Shown: positions 34,523 to 42,951, counted from the first letter of the stretch. The stretch is DNA of 64,000 nucleotides from Alphaproteobacteria bacterium (GCA_017308235.1 JAFKFL010000027.1:1-64000); one strand, 5' to 3'. Translations and numbers: made by a program. Notes: generated from the letters alone by a model not told the origin.

Positions 34523-36295
34523 TCAAACACCAGGCGAGACTGTCTGTATCGGAGGATACACTTGGCGTCGTGCGAGCCTGTTGCACAGGCCGATCAACGC
34601 CGCCGCGGCCACCGCCAGCAGCATCACCGCGACCAGCAGGAGCACCAACAACGCGCACGCCTGCGTGGGTGTGCCTGCCAGTAGCTGGGTATAGACCAGG
34701 ATCGACACGGTGGGCCGGGTGGATGACAGCAGCATGATCGGGACGTCGAGCATGCCTGCGGCAATGATGGCGGTAACCAGCCATCCGGCCAGGAAACTCC
34801 GGCTCATCAATCGGATCACGATGTCCCACAAGACGCGCAGCGGCGAGGCGCCCGAAACGGCGGCCGCCTCCTCGAGCTCGCGCGCGATCTGTGCCAGCGC
34901 GCCGCGCACCGCCCTGCTGGCCATGGGCATCACCGCGACCATTACGCCGATCAGCGCCAGCCAGAACGTCCCGTACAGCGACCGCAGACCGGGTATCGAA
35001 ATGTAGGCCCACAGCAGACCGACCGCCAAGGATACACCAGGCATGATGATCGGCACGAGAGTGGCCGAATCCAGATACCTTTCGATCCAGCGAGGAGCGT
35101 GGCGGCCCACATGGCCCAGCAGAGCAGCCAGCAACATCGCCAGCAGCCCGGCAGAGACCGCGAGCAGGCCGGTCGTGCTGAAGGCCTGCACGGTTTGGCG
35201 GTCGCGGAAAACCGCCTGGTAGTTGGCCAAGGAGAACTTGTAGACGCCTATGGTGGGCTGCAGCGAGGTCAGGATCAGCTGCACAAGCGGCAGCAGCAGC
35301 GCGAATAGCGTGAACAACAAGATCGCGGCCGTGCCGAGATATCGCCAACCGCCCAAATCCCAGCGGTTCTGCCGATTGGACTTGCCCGTCACCGTCACGA
35401 ACCGTCCGGCTTTCAGCACGCGCCATTGCACCACCAGCAGCACGGCCAGGACCAGCATCACGAACAGCGAGAGGGCGCTGGCGCGCGCATAGTCGGGCGG
35501 CACCTCAAAGCTGATCGACTTGAAGATTTCCGTCGACAGGAAATCGATATTGGCAAGCGCTCCGAGGATTTGCGGGATGTCGAAGGTTCCCAGCCCGAAC
35601 ACGATGCCCACGATGACGACGCCGAACAGGGCGGGCGCCATCAGCGGAATGGTGACCCTCAGCAAGGTCGTGAAGCGGCCCGCGCCAGAGATCAGCGACG
35701 CCTCTTCGAAGCTTCGGTTCATGCCCTGGAATGGTCCAAGCAGCAGCAGATAGCAGAAGCCCGTGAGCTTAAGCGCCTGGACCACGATCAGCCCAGTCCA
35801 CGTATAGGCATTGAACAGCGTGACGTCCGGCCGCGTCAGCGTGCGCACCGCGAGGTTCAGCAATCCCGTGCCAGGGTCGGCAAGCAGCGACCAGCTGATT
35901 GCGTAGAAAAGATTGGGAGCGGCAAACACCAGCAGCATCACAGGTGTCAGCAGGCTGCGCCCCCAGGCGTTGCTGTGTGCCGCCAGAAAGGCGAACGATG
36001 CGCCCATTGCCGTGGCCAGAAGCGTTGTGGCCAGGCCATACACCAGCGAGTTCCAGAGATAGCGGTATGTCGCGGGCGATCCATAGACCCGGGCGACAAC
36101 ATCCAGTGACCACCCACCATCGGTGCCGGGCGCGGCCGTTCGGAACATGCCCATGAGCTGCATGACCACCGGCCAAATGAACAGGAACGCGACAGCCAGC
36201 AGAAGCAGCGCCATCCCCCAAGGGCCGCCCATGCGGCCCGCCCGCCGGCGATGCGCGACCGACGTCGGCAGCGCACGGGCGTTGTCGCGGGTCAT
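34523..36295 (-). CDS. ABC importer permease with two fused membrane halves (FbpB/ThiP-like)
   Basis: A 590-residue permease with two BPD_transp domains and about 12 membrane segments. First half: FIWPVVMQLMGMF, SFAFLAAHSNAWGRSLLTPV, coupling loop SFEEASLISGAGRFTTLLRV. Second half: TLVPIIMPGVSLAVGLLWAY, then IARELEEAAAVSGASPLRVL as the second coupling loop. Fused permeases of this kind serve ferric iron, thiamine or phosphonate importers. ATG 36295 overlaps the ATPase stop as ATGA. Its last codons contain one copy of the 16-bp palindrome. Confidence 0.9.
   Translation of the reverse strand: MTRDNARALPTSVAHRRRAGRMGGPWGMALLLLAVAFLFIWPVVMQLMGMFRTAAPGTDGGWSLDVVARVYGSPATYRYLWNSLVYGLATTLLATAMGASFAFLAAHSNAWGRSLLTPVMLLVFAAPNLFYAISWSLLADPGTGLLNLAVRTLTRPDVTLFNAYTWTGLIVVQALKLTGFCYLLLLGPFQGMNRSFEEASLISGAGRFTTLLRVTIPLMAPALFGVVIVGIVFGLGTFDIPQILGALANIDFLSTEIFKSISFEVPPDYARASALSLFVMLVLAVLLVVQWRVLKAGRFVTVTGKSNRQNRWDLGGWRYLGTAAILLFTLFALLLPLVQLILTSLQPTIGVYKFSLANYQAVFRDRQTVQAFSTTGLLAVSAGLLAMLLAALLGHVGRHAPRWIERYLDSATLVPIIMPGVSLAVGLLWAYISIPGLRSLYGTFWLALIGVMVAVMPMASRAVRGALAQIARELEEAAAVSGASPLRVLWDIVIRLMSRSFLAGWLVTAIIAAGMLDVPIMLLSSTRPTVSILVYTQLLAGTPTQACALLVLLLVAVMLLAVAAAALIGLCNRLARRQVYPPIQTVSPGV
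34545..34560. promoter_or_regulatory. 16-bp palindrome TGTATC-GGAG-GATACA (copy 2), before the binding-protein gene
   Basis: Perfect 6-bp arms around a 4-bp centre, identical in arms and geometry to copy 1 at 37458. It overlaps the end of the permease coding region and lies 90 nt before the binding-protein ATG. It has the same length and outer TGT...ACA as a CRP site. The cluster's own Crp/Fnr-family protein is the likely binder (inference). Confidence 0.6.
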
Positions 36296-37380
36296 TGCGG
36301 CGCCGGCAGTACGACGATCTGGTCGAGTGGCAAGTGCACTGACACGGTGGCTCCGTCGGCGGTCGGCGCCCGCTCGGGGGCTCGCGCGATCAATCTGGAA
36401 CCATGAGCATCCAGCACGAACTCGGTCAGATCGCCGACGAACATAGAATCGACAACACGGGCCTGGAGGGACCGCCCCTCGACACCGGACCGATTTAGGG
36501 CAAGCGCCGAACTGCGAATCGCCAACGTGACACCGGCCCCGGCCGGCGGGCACTGCGCCGGCGCCCGTGCCGCCACGGTCATCGGCCAGTTACGCGGCTG
36601 CACAATCAACAGGTTACCTTCTCGATTGGTGACGGTGGCGGGAATGAAATTGTCGTAGCCGACGAATTCGGCGACCCATTGGTTGGCCGGTGTCGAGAAG
36701 ATTTCGGGCGGCGTCCCGATCTGCTGGATGCGGCCGCTGCGCATGACGACAATGCGATCCGACAGTGTCGCCGCCTCCAACTGGTCGTGCGTGACGTATA
36801 CGCATGTGGTGCGTATCTCGCGATGGATACGCCGCAACTCTCGCCGCATGTGCGTGCGCAGCGACGAATCCAGATTGGACAACGGTTCATCCAGAAGCAG
36901 CACACTCGGCTCGGCGACCAGCGCACGTGCCAGCGCCACGCGCTGCTGCTGGCCTCCCGACAGCTCCGAGGTGCCGCGCTGCTCCAACTCCGCCATTCCC
37001 ACCAGCTGGAGGGCCTTGCGCACCTTGGTCGGGATCTGATCCCTCGGCGTACTGCGCATCTTCAAAGGATAGGCGACGTTGGCAAACACGCTCATGTGCG
37101 GCCACAAGGCGTAGCTCTGGAACACCATACCCAGCGCCCTCTTATTTGGCGGGACGACGAAGCCCTGCTCCACCTCGGCCATCAGCTGGCCGCCAATCGA
37201 GATTCGGCCGGCAGCTGGCGACTCCAAACCGGCGATGCAGCGCAACGTCGTGGTCTTGCCACAACCGCTGGGACCGAGCAAAGACAGGAATTCACCCTCG
37301 CGGACAGCGAGGTCGATATTGTCGACCGCTACCGACCGACCATAGCGACAGGTCAGTGATTCGACCTTGATATCGCTCAT
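36292..37380 (-). CDS. ABC importer ATPase (FbpC/PotA-like) with TOBE domain
   Basis: A 362-residue ATPase: Walker A LLGPSGCGKTTTLRCIAGLE, LGMVFQSYALWPHMSVFANV, signature SELSGGQQQRVALARALVAE, Walker B SVLLLDEPLSNLDS, and switch VTHDQLEAATLSDR. The C-terminal 110 residues form a TOBE region (TVTNREGNLLIVQPRNWPM). ATG 37380 begins the conserved MSDIKVESLTCRYGR. It is the first gene of the minus-strand importer and catabolic cluster. Copy 1 of the 16-bp palindrome is 78 nt upstream, where regulation of transcription start would be expected. Confidence 0.92.
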   Translation of the reverse strand: MSDIKVESLTCRYGRSVAVDNIDLAVREGEFLSLLGPSGCGKTTTLRCIAGLESPAAGRISIGGQLMAEVEQGFVVPPNKRALGMVFQSYALWPHMSVFANVAYPLKMRSTPRDQIPTKVRKALQLVGMAELEQRGTSELSGGQQQRVALARALVAEPSVLLLDEPLSNLDSSLRTHMRRELRRIHREIRTTCVYVTHDQLEAATLSDRIVVMRSGRIQQIGTPPEIFSTPANQWVAEFVGYDNFIPATVTNREGNLLIVQPRNWPMTVAARAPAQCPPAGAGVTLAIRSSALALNRSGVEGRSLQARVVDSMFVGDLTEFVLDAHGSRLIARAPERAPTADGATVSVHLPLDQIVVLPAPQ

Positions 37381-37457
37381 GGGGACAGACTTCCGCTCGA
37401 ACAGTGCATGGCGTTGCCCCTGATGCTGGATTGTTGAGGCAGCGGTGAACCAACATC

Positions 37458-37473
37458 TGTATCGGTGGATACA
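37458..37473. promoter_or_regulatory. 16-bp palindrome TGTATC-GGTG-GATACA (copy 1), in the ATPase/M20 divergent region
   Basis: Perfect 6-4-6 inverted repeat in the 275-nt region between the ABC ATPase (minus) and the M20 peptidase (plus). Only the centre differs by one base from copy 2 at 34545. It is placed to control the importer operon and perhaps the peptidase. The rest of the region shows no other clear signal. Confidence 0.62.
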
Positions 37474-37655
37474 GAGCATCAGCCTCTGTTGCAATATTGT
37501 GAGTTGGATCCTTCAGTCCAAAGTCATCCCGATCTGAGCGCCGAAGTCATGTTTATGATCAAAGGATGAAGCCGGTTCCGGCTTTGCCTTTGACACTCGA
37601 ATTTCATCGCGTGTTCTTTGCTTGGAACGCTTCTCGGGACGGTTAGTATGCGTCC

Positions 37656-39077
37656 ATGGACACCGCCCGCCTGAAACAGTTCGTCGAGACCTTCTGGGAA
37701 GACTCGATCCTGCCCTCCATCACCGAATACATCCGCATTCCCAATAAATCGCCAGCCTACGATCCGCAGTGGGTCGAGCACGGCTACATGGAAGATGCCG
37801 TGAAGCTGATGGAGGGTTGGGCCCGCCGTCAGCTCGACGGATTCGCCGGCGCCACGCTCGAGGTGATCCGCTTACCCGGCCGCACGCCGCTCCTGTTCAT
37901 GGATTTGCCAGGCGACAGCAACGATATCGTGTTGCTTTATGGCCATCTCGACAAGCAGCCAGAGATGAAGGGCTGGTCCGAAGGGCTGGGTCCCTGGCAG
38001 CCGGTTCGCAAGGACGACAAGCTCTACGGACGCGGCGGCGCCGACGATGGCTATGCAATCTATGCCTGTCTTTGTGCGCTGGAAGCTCTTCGCACACAGG
38101 GTGTGCCGCGGGCCCGTTGCGTCATCATGATCGAGGCCTGCGAGGAATCAGGCAGCTACGACCTGCCGTACTATGTCGATCATCTTATCGACCGCATCGG
38201 CAACCCGTCACTTGTCGTCTGTCTCGACTCGGGCTGCGGCGACTACGAGCGGCTGTGGCTCACCACCTCTTTGCGTGGGATTGCAGCCGGCACGCTCACG
38301 GTACGCGTGCTGACGGAGGGCGTGCACTCGGGAGACGCGTCCGGCATCGTGCCGTCTTCCTTCCGCATCTTGCGCGGCCTGCTCTCTCGGCTGGAAGACG
38401 AAGGCACCGGCGAAATCAGGCTGCCCGAACTTTATGTCCAAATCCCACCGCAACGGATCGAGCAAGCCAAGGAAGCCGCGCGCGTTCTCGGCAAGGAAGT
38501 CTACGGCAAGTTTCCCTTCGCGGGAGCAACCCAGCCGATGGTGGACGATACGGGCCAGATGGTGCTGAACCGCACCTGGCGGCCGCAGCTCGCGATCGTG
38601 GGCATGGATGGCTATCCCGTGCCGGGCGATGCCGGCAATGTGCTCCTGCCCTACTCGACCGCCAAGCTGAGCCTGCGCACGCCGCCGACGCTCGACGCCA
38701 AGAAGGCAGTTCAGACGATAAAGCAGACCCTGGAGACCGAGCCGCCCTATGGTGCGGAGGTCGTCTTCGAAGGTGGTGAGGGACAGAGCGGCTGGCACGC
38801 GCCGCCGCTGGTCCCCTGGCTCGAGACGGCTGTGGTGCAAGCTTCGGAGGAAGCGTTCGGGAAACCGCCGGCCTACATGGGCGAAGGCGGCACGATCCCT
38901 TTCATGGGCATGCTGGGCGAGAAGTTCCCCAAGACGCAGTTCGTCATTACAGGCGTCCTGGGTCCGCACTCCAATGCGCATGGTCCCAACGAGTTCCTCC
39001 ACATTCCGACAGGGAAACGAGTCACGACGGCCGTCGCGCGCCTGATCGTGGCGCACCACAGCCGGCGAAAAGACTGA
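37656..39077 (+). CDS. M20-family zinc metallopeptidase (dipeptidase-like)
   Basis: A 473-residue cytosolic M20 peptidase. Metal and catalytic motifs: LLYGHLDKQPEMKGW (His, Asp), LYGRGGADDGYAIYACL (bridging Asp), MIEACEESGSYDL (Glu-Glu), VCLDSGCGDYERL (Asp) and VLGPHSNAHGPNEFLHI (His). The central dimerisation domain contains TEGVHSGDASGIVPSSFRIL. Members hydrolyse dipeptides or N-acyl/carbamoyl amino acids. Divergent from the ABC/catabolic cluster and sharing its operator region, it may process an amide-linked intermediate, but this is inference. ATG 37656 lacks a strong ribosome site. Confidence 0.9.
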   Translation: MDTARLKQFVETFWEDSILPSITEYIRIPNKSPAYDPQWVEHGYMEDAVKLMEGWARRQLDGFAGATLEVIRLPGRTPLLFMDLPGDSNDIVLLYGHLDKQPEMKGWSEGLGPWQPVRKDDKLYGRGGADDGYAIYACLCALEALRTQGVPRARCVIMIEACEESGSYDLPYYVDHLIDRIGNPSLVVCLDSGCGDYERLWLTTSLRGIAAGTLTVRVLTEGVHSGDASGIVPSSFRILRGLLSRLEDEGTGEIRLPELYVQIPPQRIEQAKEAARVLGKEVYGKFPFAGATQPMVDDTGQMVLNRTWRPQLAIVGMDGYPVPGDAGNVLLPYSTAKLSLRTPPTLDAKKAVQTIKQTLETEPPYGAEVVFEGGEGQSGWHAPPLVPWLETAVVQASEEAFGKPPAYMGEGGTIPFMGMLGEKFPKTQFVITGVLGPHSNAHGPNEFLHIPTGKRVTTAVARLIVAHHSRRKD

Positions 39078-39157
39078 GCACGATAAGCGCCTGATCGACC
39101 GAAGCGGAAAGTTCGTTCGCCGCGGACGCGTGCCGAAGGATTAATTTGACGACATCA

Positions 39158-39185
39158 CCACAAGATCGAGCAATCAATCTTGTGG
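39158..39185. repeat. 9-bp perfect stem-loop CCACAAGAT...ATCTTGTGG
   Basis: Exact 9-bp arms with a 10-nt loop, 80 nt after the M20 peptidase stop. It could end transcription from that gene or from the converging PadR/DUF2325 operon. No U-tract follows on either strand, so a simple intrinsic terminator is not certain. Confidence 0.45.
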
Positions 39186-39285
39186 CTCATCCCGCCGAAG
39201 CTCCGCACGATGGCGGCGTGCTTTCTTGCACCAACGTCCATTGCCGCGCAGCCGCTTCGCCAAGGCTGTCCGTCGGAGTTTTGCG

Positions 39286-39411
39286 ATGAATGCGCTACTG
39301 ATCGTTGGTTCAATCGGCCTTTTGTCGTTCGGAATATCCCTGACACAGGCGCTTGTTAGATTTCTCCGAAACGCCCGAATGGCCGCGTCCGGCACGCCTC
39401 CAGATCTATAA
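39286..39411 (+). CDS. Putative single-pass small membrane protein
   Basis: A 41-residue frame starting at ATG 39286 with GGAG 7 nt upstream. The first half is hydrophobic (MNALLIVGSIGLLSFGISLT), followed by the basic ALVRFLRNARMAASG. That is an N-out or N-in single helix with a positively charged flank. The frame is open upstream to 39226, but the ribosome site favours the short form. No family recognised. It converges with the PadR-like gene. Confidence 0.38.
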   Translation: MNALLIVGSIGLLSFGISLTQALVRFLRNARMAASGTPPDL

Positions 39412-39435
39412 ACGCGGCCCCCCGGAGGCCAGCCT

Positions 39436-39963
39436 CTATCTCTTTGCTGACGTCAGCCATTCGATCTCGGAACGCGCGAGATCGATATTGTGCTGCATCC
39501 AGCCTCGAACCGACGGTTCTCGGCACGGACAGCGGTCCTCGGCGTTCTGCCACATGGTCGCCACCTCACGCCAGTGATCCAGAAGAGCCCGGAGCTGCCT
39601 TCCACGCGCTGCAGCATCGAGAACATCAAGCCCCATCACCTTCAACTTGTAGCCGACGTCCAGCGCAGTGCCCGACATAGGCAACGCGTAAAGCAGCTCC
39701 GGCAAGACGGCCCTGCCCCACACTGTCGGCGCGAGCCTGTCGCCCTCCCGGCCTTCGGAGGCCGCGATCTTCAACAGGTCATGTTCTCGCAATCTCGAGA
39801 CGATCCCCACCACGACATCGCCAACAGGACGCCAGGACGGTGCTCCGATATGCGCCAACGCCCGGAGAATTCCTTCCATCGTTAGGGGGCTCATGGCAGC
39901 GACGACCAAGATGCCCACGCTCACCGCATCGTTCGGCAATATGCCAGGTCGACCAGTCTCCAT
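39436..39963 (-). CDS. PadR-like winged-helix transcriptional regulator
   Basis: A 175-residue protein. Residues 15-90 resemble a PadR winged helix (ILVVAAMSPLTMEGILRALA, IVSRLREHDLLKIAA, RLAPTVWGRAVLPELLYALP). The C-terminal helices (LRALLDHWREVATMW, HNIDLARSEIEWLTSA) match the PadR/Vir-type dimerisation region ending in E-WL. PadR proteins repress genes in response to phenolics or drugs; the ligand here is unknown. ATG 39963 has AGGAGG 9 nt upstream and follows the DUF2325 gene by 18 nt, so both are one operon. Confidence 0.62.
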   Translation of the reverse strand: METGRPGILPNDAVSVGILVVAAMSPLTMEGILRALAHIGAPSWRPVGDVVVGIVSRLREHDLLKIAASEGREGDRLAPTVWGRAVLPELLYALPMSGTALDVGYKLKVMGLDVLDAAARGRQLRALLDHWREVATMWQNAEDRCPCREPSVRGWMQHNIDLARSEIEWLTSAKR

Positions 39964-39981
39964 TGCGGAGTCCTCCTACTC

Positions 39982-41250
39982 TCATCGGATGCAGGGTCCT
40001 GGAGCCGCCATTCCATCGGTACGCAGAGGGCCCTCGATCTTGCCCACCGCCGAGACGAAACCCGACAAGCCACCGCTTCGCAGCAGGATCAACCGTTTGC
40101 CATAACGCTTGCAGAGACGTTTTAGTTGAAGGCAGGCGTCATGGCTGATGCAGCTTACCGGGGAAAGCACGGCGGCGGCCCGTGAGACGAGCCCCGACAG
40201 GCGCGTGTTCTGCATTTCGATGCCGCCATCGTGATAGAGGAACGTTCCTCCTTTTTCCTCCACGTGGGCACGCAATCGCGGCGCCACCTCGCGATATCCT
40301 CCCACGTAGAGCAGCGCCTGGCCGCTCAGCGTCTCGTCCGCTCCGTCATCTACTGCCTGAGCCGCCGACGACAATGGTAGTGCGAGCGATGCGGAATCGG
40401 ATGCCCGTAATGCCTCGCGGTTTCGAACATCGACGATCTTCGCGAGTTGACGTTCGGCACTGCGCGCCCGCGCCCTTTCGACCTTCAGTCGCTGTTCCTG
40501 CGTTTCAAAGCGCGCCCACAGGCGATCGATCCTCCTGTCGCGTTTTCGATTTTCAACCGTCGCTGCGAACGATCCTTGTGGAGCAGCAGTTGCCGCGGCG
40601 AGCTCGGTCTCGAGCGTGCGGATGCGACCGTCACGCTCCTGGAGAGCCGCATCGGCCCGGGTGCGAGTTCTTTCCAATCTCTGGGCGAGTGCGGCCTGCG
40701 CCGCTTCAAGCTGCCGTATGCGCTTGATGTCGTTGCGACTCGACTTGCCCATCAAATGCGACAGCATGTGGATCTCGTTGTACGCGCGGATCCTCATGGG
40801 TCGTGGCACCGCCCTGTGCGTCATCACGGCCCAATAGGCGCCCGCCACATCGCCATTGGTCGTCGCCTGGCGCCACAACGCCCACAACTCATCCGGCGCA
40901 GACGATCGGAAACGCAAAAGCTGCGGCGCATATTTGCGATCGAGCGCCTTGTTGATCAGCTTCGAGAACGCAGTTCGCCGAGCTGCCTGCGTCACGAAAT
41001 AGCCGTGGATATCGTGGTCATCGGCATCCGGCGCCATCCTGACGCCGGCTTTCCGGGCGAGACGGCGCAAGTCATTGAGGTCGAGGCAAGTGCCGATGAC
41101 CGAGCAATGGGTGCCGGCCTCGAGCTCCCATATTTTAATTCGACCCGTTCCGTCGTCCGGACCGGCTGGGCGAAGCAGCGTTGCTGCCTCTGATTCCCAA
41201 CGAGCGGGATCGCTATTCGCAAAAGGCGATCCAAGAAGGAACGCATTCAT
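39982..41250 (-). CDS. DUF2325-domain protein with central coiled coil
   Basis: A 422-residue protein. Residues about 180-280 form a charged coiled coil (RIRQLEAAQAALAQRLERTR onward). Residues about 315-405 are a DUF2325 domain: GQALLYVGGYREVAPRLRAH, GTFLYHDGGIEMQNTRLSGL, VSCISHDACLQLKRLCKRYG and KRLILLRSGGLSGF. The domain has a Rossmann-like look with conserved Gly and Cys/His residues. No catalytic activity is established. It starts at ATG 41250. A good promoter and a possible 24-codon leader lie upstream. Confidence 0.8.
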   Translation of the reverse strand: MNAFLLGSPFANSDPARWESEAATLLRPAGPDDGTGRIKIWELEAGTHCSVIGTCLDLNDLRRLARKAGVRMAPDADDHDIHGYFVTQAARRTAFSKLINKALDRKYAPQLLRFRSSAPDELWALWRQATTNGDVAGAYWAVMTHRAVPRPMRIRAYNEIHMLSHLMGKSSRNDIKRIRQLEAAQAALAQRLERTRTRADAALQERDGRIRTLETELAAATAAPQGSFAATVENRKRDRRIDRLWARFETQEQRLKVERARARSAERQLAKIVDVRNREALRASDSASLALPLSSAAQAVDDGADETLSGQALLYVGGYREVAPRLRAHVEEKGGTFLYHDGGIEMQNTRLSGLVSRAAAVLSPVSCISHDACLQLKRLCKRYGKRLILLRSGGLSGFVSAVGKIEGPLRTDGMAAPGPCIR

Positions 41251-41349
41251 TGGCGGCGCCGTCCCTGTTGCGCTCCGACAGCCGGAAAAGTCTCGGTCTG
41301 CCGTCAGCGGTGAAAGATGGCGCCTGCCGGTATCGAGCTGCGGTCGGGG

Positions 41350-41424
41350 TCATCGAACCGACTCGCTCCCCCGCTGCTCGGCGTCGGCAACGATCCTGCC
41401 CTTGCCCGTATCGGCTGGCGCCAT
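41350..41424 (-). CDS. Possible 24-codon leader peptide before the DUF2325 gene
   Basis: ATG 41424 has GGAGA 6 nt upstream and lies about 50 nt downstream of the predicted promoter. The product would be MAPADTGKGRIVADAEQRGS plus ESVR, then stop, 99 nt before the DUF2325 ATG. No cluster of one amino acid suggests classical attenuation. It could be a real short peptide or a chance frame. Confidence 0.28.
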   Translation of the reverse strand: MAPADTGKGRIVADAEQRGSESVR

Positions 41425-41475
41425 CGTCGCTCTCCAGTGCACTCGATCTATAGAATACATGAATTGCGACTGATT

Positions 41476-41505
41476 ATTAATCGCATATCATTAACATGCT
41501 GTCAA
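41476..41505 (-). promoter_or_regulatory. Predicted sigma-70-type promoter of the DUF2325/PadR operon
   Basis: Reading the minus strand, a perfect TTGACA (41505-41500) is followed after 18 nt by ATTAAT (41481-41476), 4 of 6 to TATAAT. It sits in the most A/T-rich stretch of this interval and points toward the leader frame and DUF2325 gene. Confidence 0.42.
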
Positions 41506-41519
41506 ATAAAGGCGACCCG

Positions 41520-41798
41520 TCATTTGCTCAGGTTGACGGAACGAAGACCTTCCCCGGGGAATGCCTCGTTTGGCGGTGATTCCGGCGGCATCTTCATCAT
41601 CGTGAACCAATAGATCACGGGATAGTAATGCGCGGCCGCAGCTTCGCTGGGCGCCAGTACCACCGCATGATTCACGACCTGGCCCGGCTTGGCCCGCAGC
41701 TTCGGCGAGTCGACGAGGCCATAGAACTGCACCCACACTTGGTGGTTTGCCACGGACAGGTCAGGAATGACGTGGACCCTGATCGTCGGTGACGACAC
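41520..41798 (-). CDS. Hypothetical protein, possibly incomplete
   Basis: A 92-codon frame from GTG 41798 with only a weak AAAGA upstream. The product (SSPTIRVHVIPDLSVANHQV, WVQFYGLVDSPKLRAKPGQV, VNHAVVLAPSEAAAAHYYPV) has a beta-rich, Ig-like or cupredoxin-like pattern. It lacks metal ligands and a signal peptide. I do not recognise a family. The abrupt start may mean it is the remnant of a longer secreted protein. Confidence 0.35.
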   Translation of the reverse strand: MSSPTIRVHVIPDLSVANHQVWVQFYGLVDSPKLRAKPGQVVNHAVVLAPSEAAAAHYYPVIYWFTMMKMPPESPPNEAFPGEGLRSVNLSK

Positions 41799-41952
41799 TC
41801 TTTATGAAGCGCGTTGAAAGATCCGTGGTTTCGGCGATGACCCATGCGGTTCGCGGACGCCGCCGCCAATATCATCATTGTCGATCGGAGGGGCTGCTGC
41901 CTGCTGGGCCTGCGCCACAAGGCCCAGCGCTGATCACGCTTTCTTTGGCGGC

Positions 41953-42951
41953 TCAGCCCGCCTTAAGAGGGCCAAAGGCTGCGCGTCGATGGCAGCTGCA
42001 GAGGCCGGCCTGATGGAAACGATGCATGTCCGCCCACAAGGTCATGATGCCGGGGCGCTCGACCATCCCGTATTCGCGATAGAGAGCGGCGACGTTCAGG
42101 ATGATCCGTTCGGAATCGATCCAGTCCGCATAGGGGTCGAGCGAGATCTGCTGCGCCGCTTCGTAGTAGTCGAGCCCCGCGTCGTAACATTTGCGGGCTT
42201 CGACGTTGATATAATCGAGATAGCCCTTGAAATGGGCCACACCTGTCTTGTCGGTGATCGGTCCGTGCCCGGGAACGACAACGTCCACATCCCATGCAAG
42301 GATGGTGTCGCAGGCCTTGATCCAGTTCGTGATCGGACCGGCCCAGATCACCGGATGGCCGCCGACGAACAGCAGATCGCCGGTGAAGACGATACGTTCC
42401 TTGGGGAGATAGACGAGCAGGTCCCCTCGCGTATGGGCGGGCCCCGCCTTCACCAGTTGCACCTCTTTATCGCCGACCTTGATCTCCATCCGCTCTTCGA
42501 AGGTCCGCGTCGGGGCGGTGTACACGACATCGTCCCAGTGGAAGTATTGTCCCATCATCTCGTAGAGGAACTGCGCTCCGTCGCCGAGCTGGTCCCGGTC
42601 GCGGATGAGTGCGGCGAGATGTTCGGGTGGCCGCTCCAGCATTTCCTCGGCGGTTGCCCGCGTGGTGATGATCTCGGCGCCCCTGACCAGCTGATTGCCG
42701 AACGTATGATCGCCGTTCGAATGCGTGTTCACCAAAGTGCGGATAGATCGCGCCGCCGGAACCGCGTCGCGCATGGCATCGAGCATTTCCCGCGTCAGCC
42801 GAAGATCGAACAGTGTGTCGACCAGGAGATTTTCCTCTCCATCGACGATCAGGCCGGCATTGCTCCAGCCCCAGCCGCCATCAGGTTGGAGGTAGGCATG
42901 ACAGCCCTTGCCGATATCGTGCAGGCCCTTGGTGAACCGCCAGCGTGCCAC
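41953..42951 (-). CDS. MBL-fold metallohydrolase (HSNGDH variant)
   Basis: A 332-residue metallo-beta-lactamase-fold protein. The metal motif is NTHSNGDHTFGNQL, in which the second His of HxHxDH is Asn. AGPAHTRGDLLVYLPKERIV and VFTGDLLFVGGHPVIW follow, then VVPGHGPITDK. The Asn variant defines a known subgroup, so activity is likely though the substrate is unknown. It starts at GTG 42951 with AGGAGGG 9 nt upstream. Divergent from the nitrilase-family amidase with 157 nt between them; they may share control. Confidence 0.85.
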   Translation of the reverse strand: MARWRFTKGLHDIGKGCHAYLQPDGGWGWSNAGLIVDGEENLLVDTLFDLRLTREMLDAMRDAVPAARSIRTLVNTHSNGDHTFGNQLVRGAEIITTRATAEEMLERPPEHLAALIRDRDQLGDGAQFLYEMMGQYFHWDDVVYTAPTRTFEERMEIKVGDKEVQLVKAGPAHTRGDLLVYLPKERIVFTGDLLFVGGHPVIWAGPITNWIKACDTILAWDVDVVVPGHGPITDKTGVAHFKGYLDYINVEARKCYDAGLDYYEAAQQISLDPYADWIDSERIILNVAALYREYGMVERPGIMTLWADMHRFHQAGLCSCHRRAAFGPLKAG

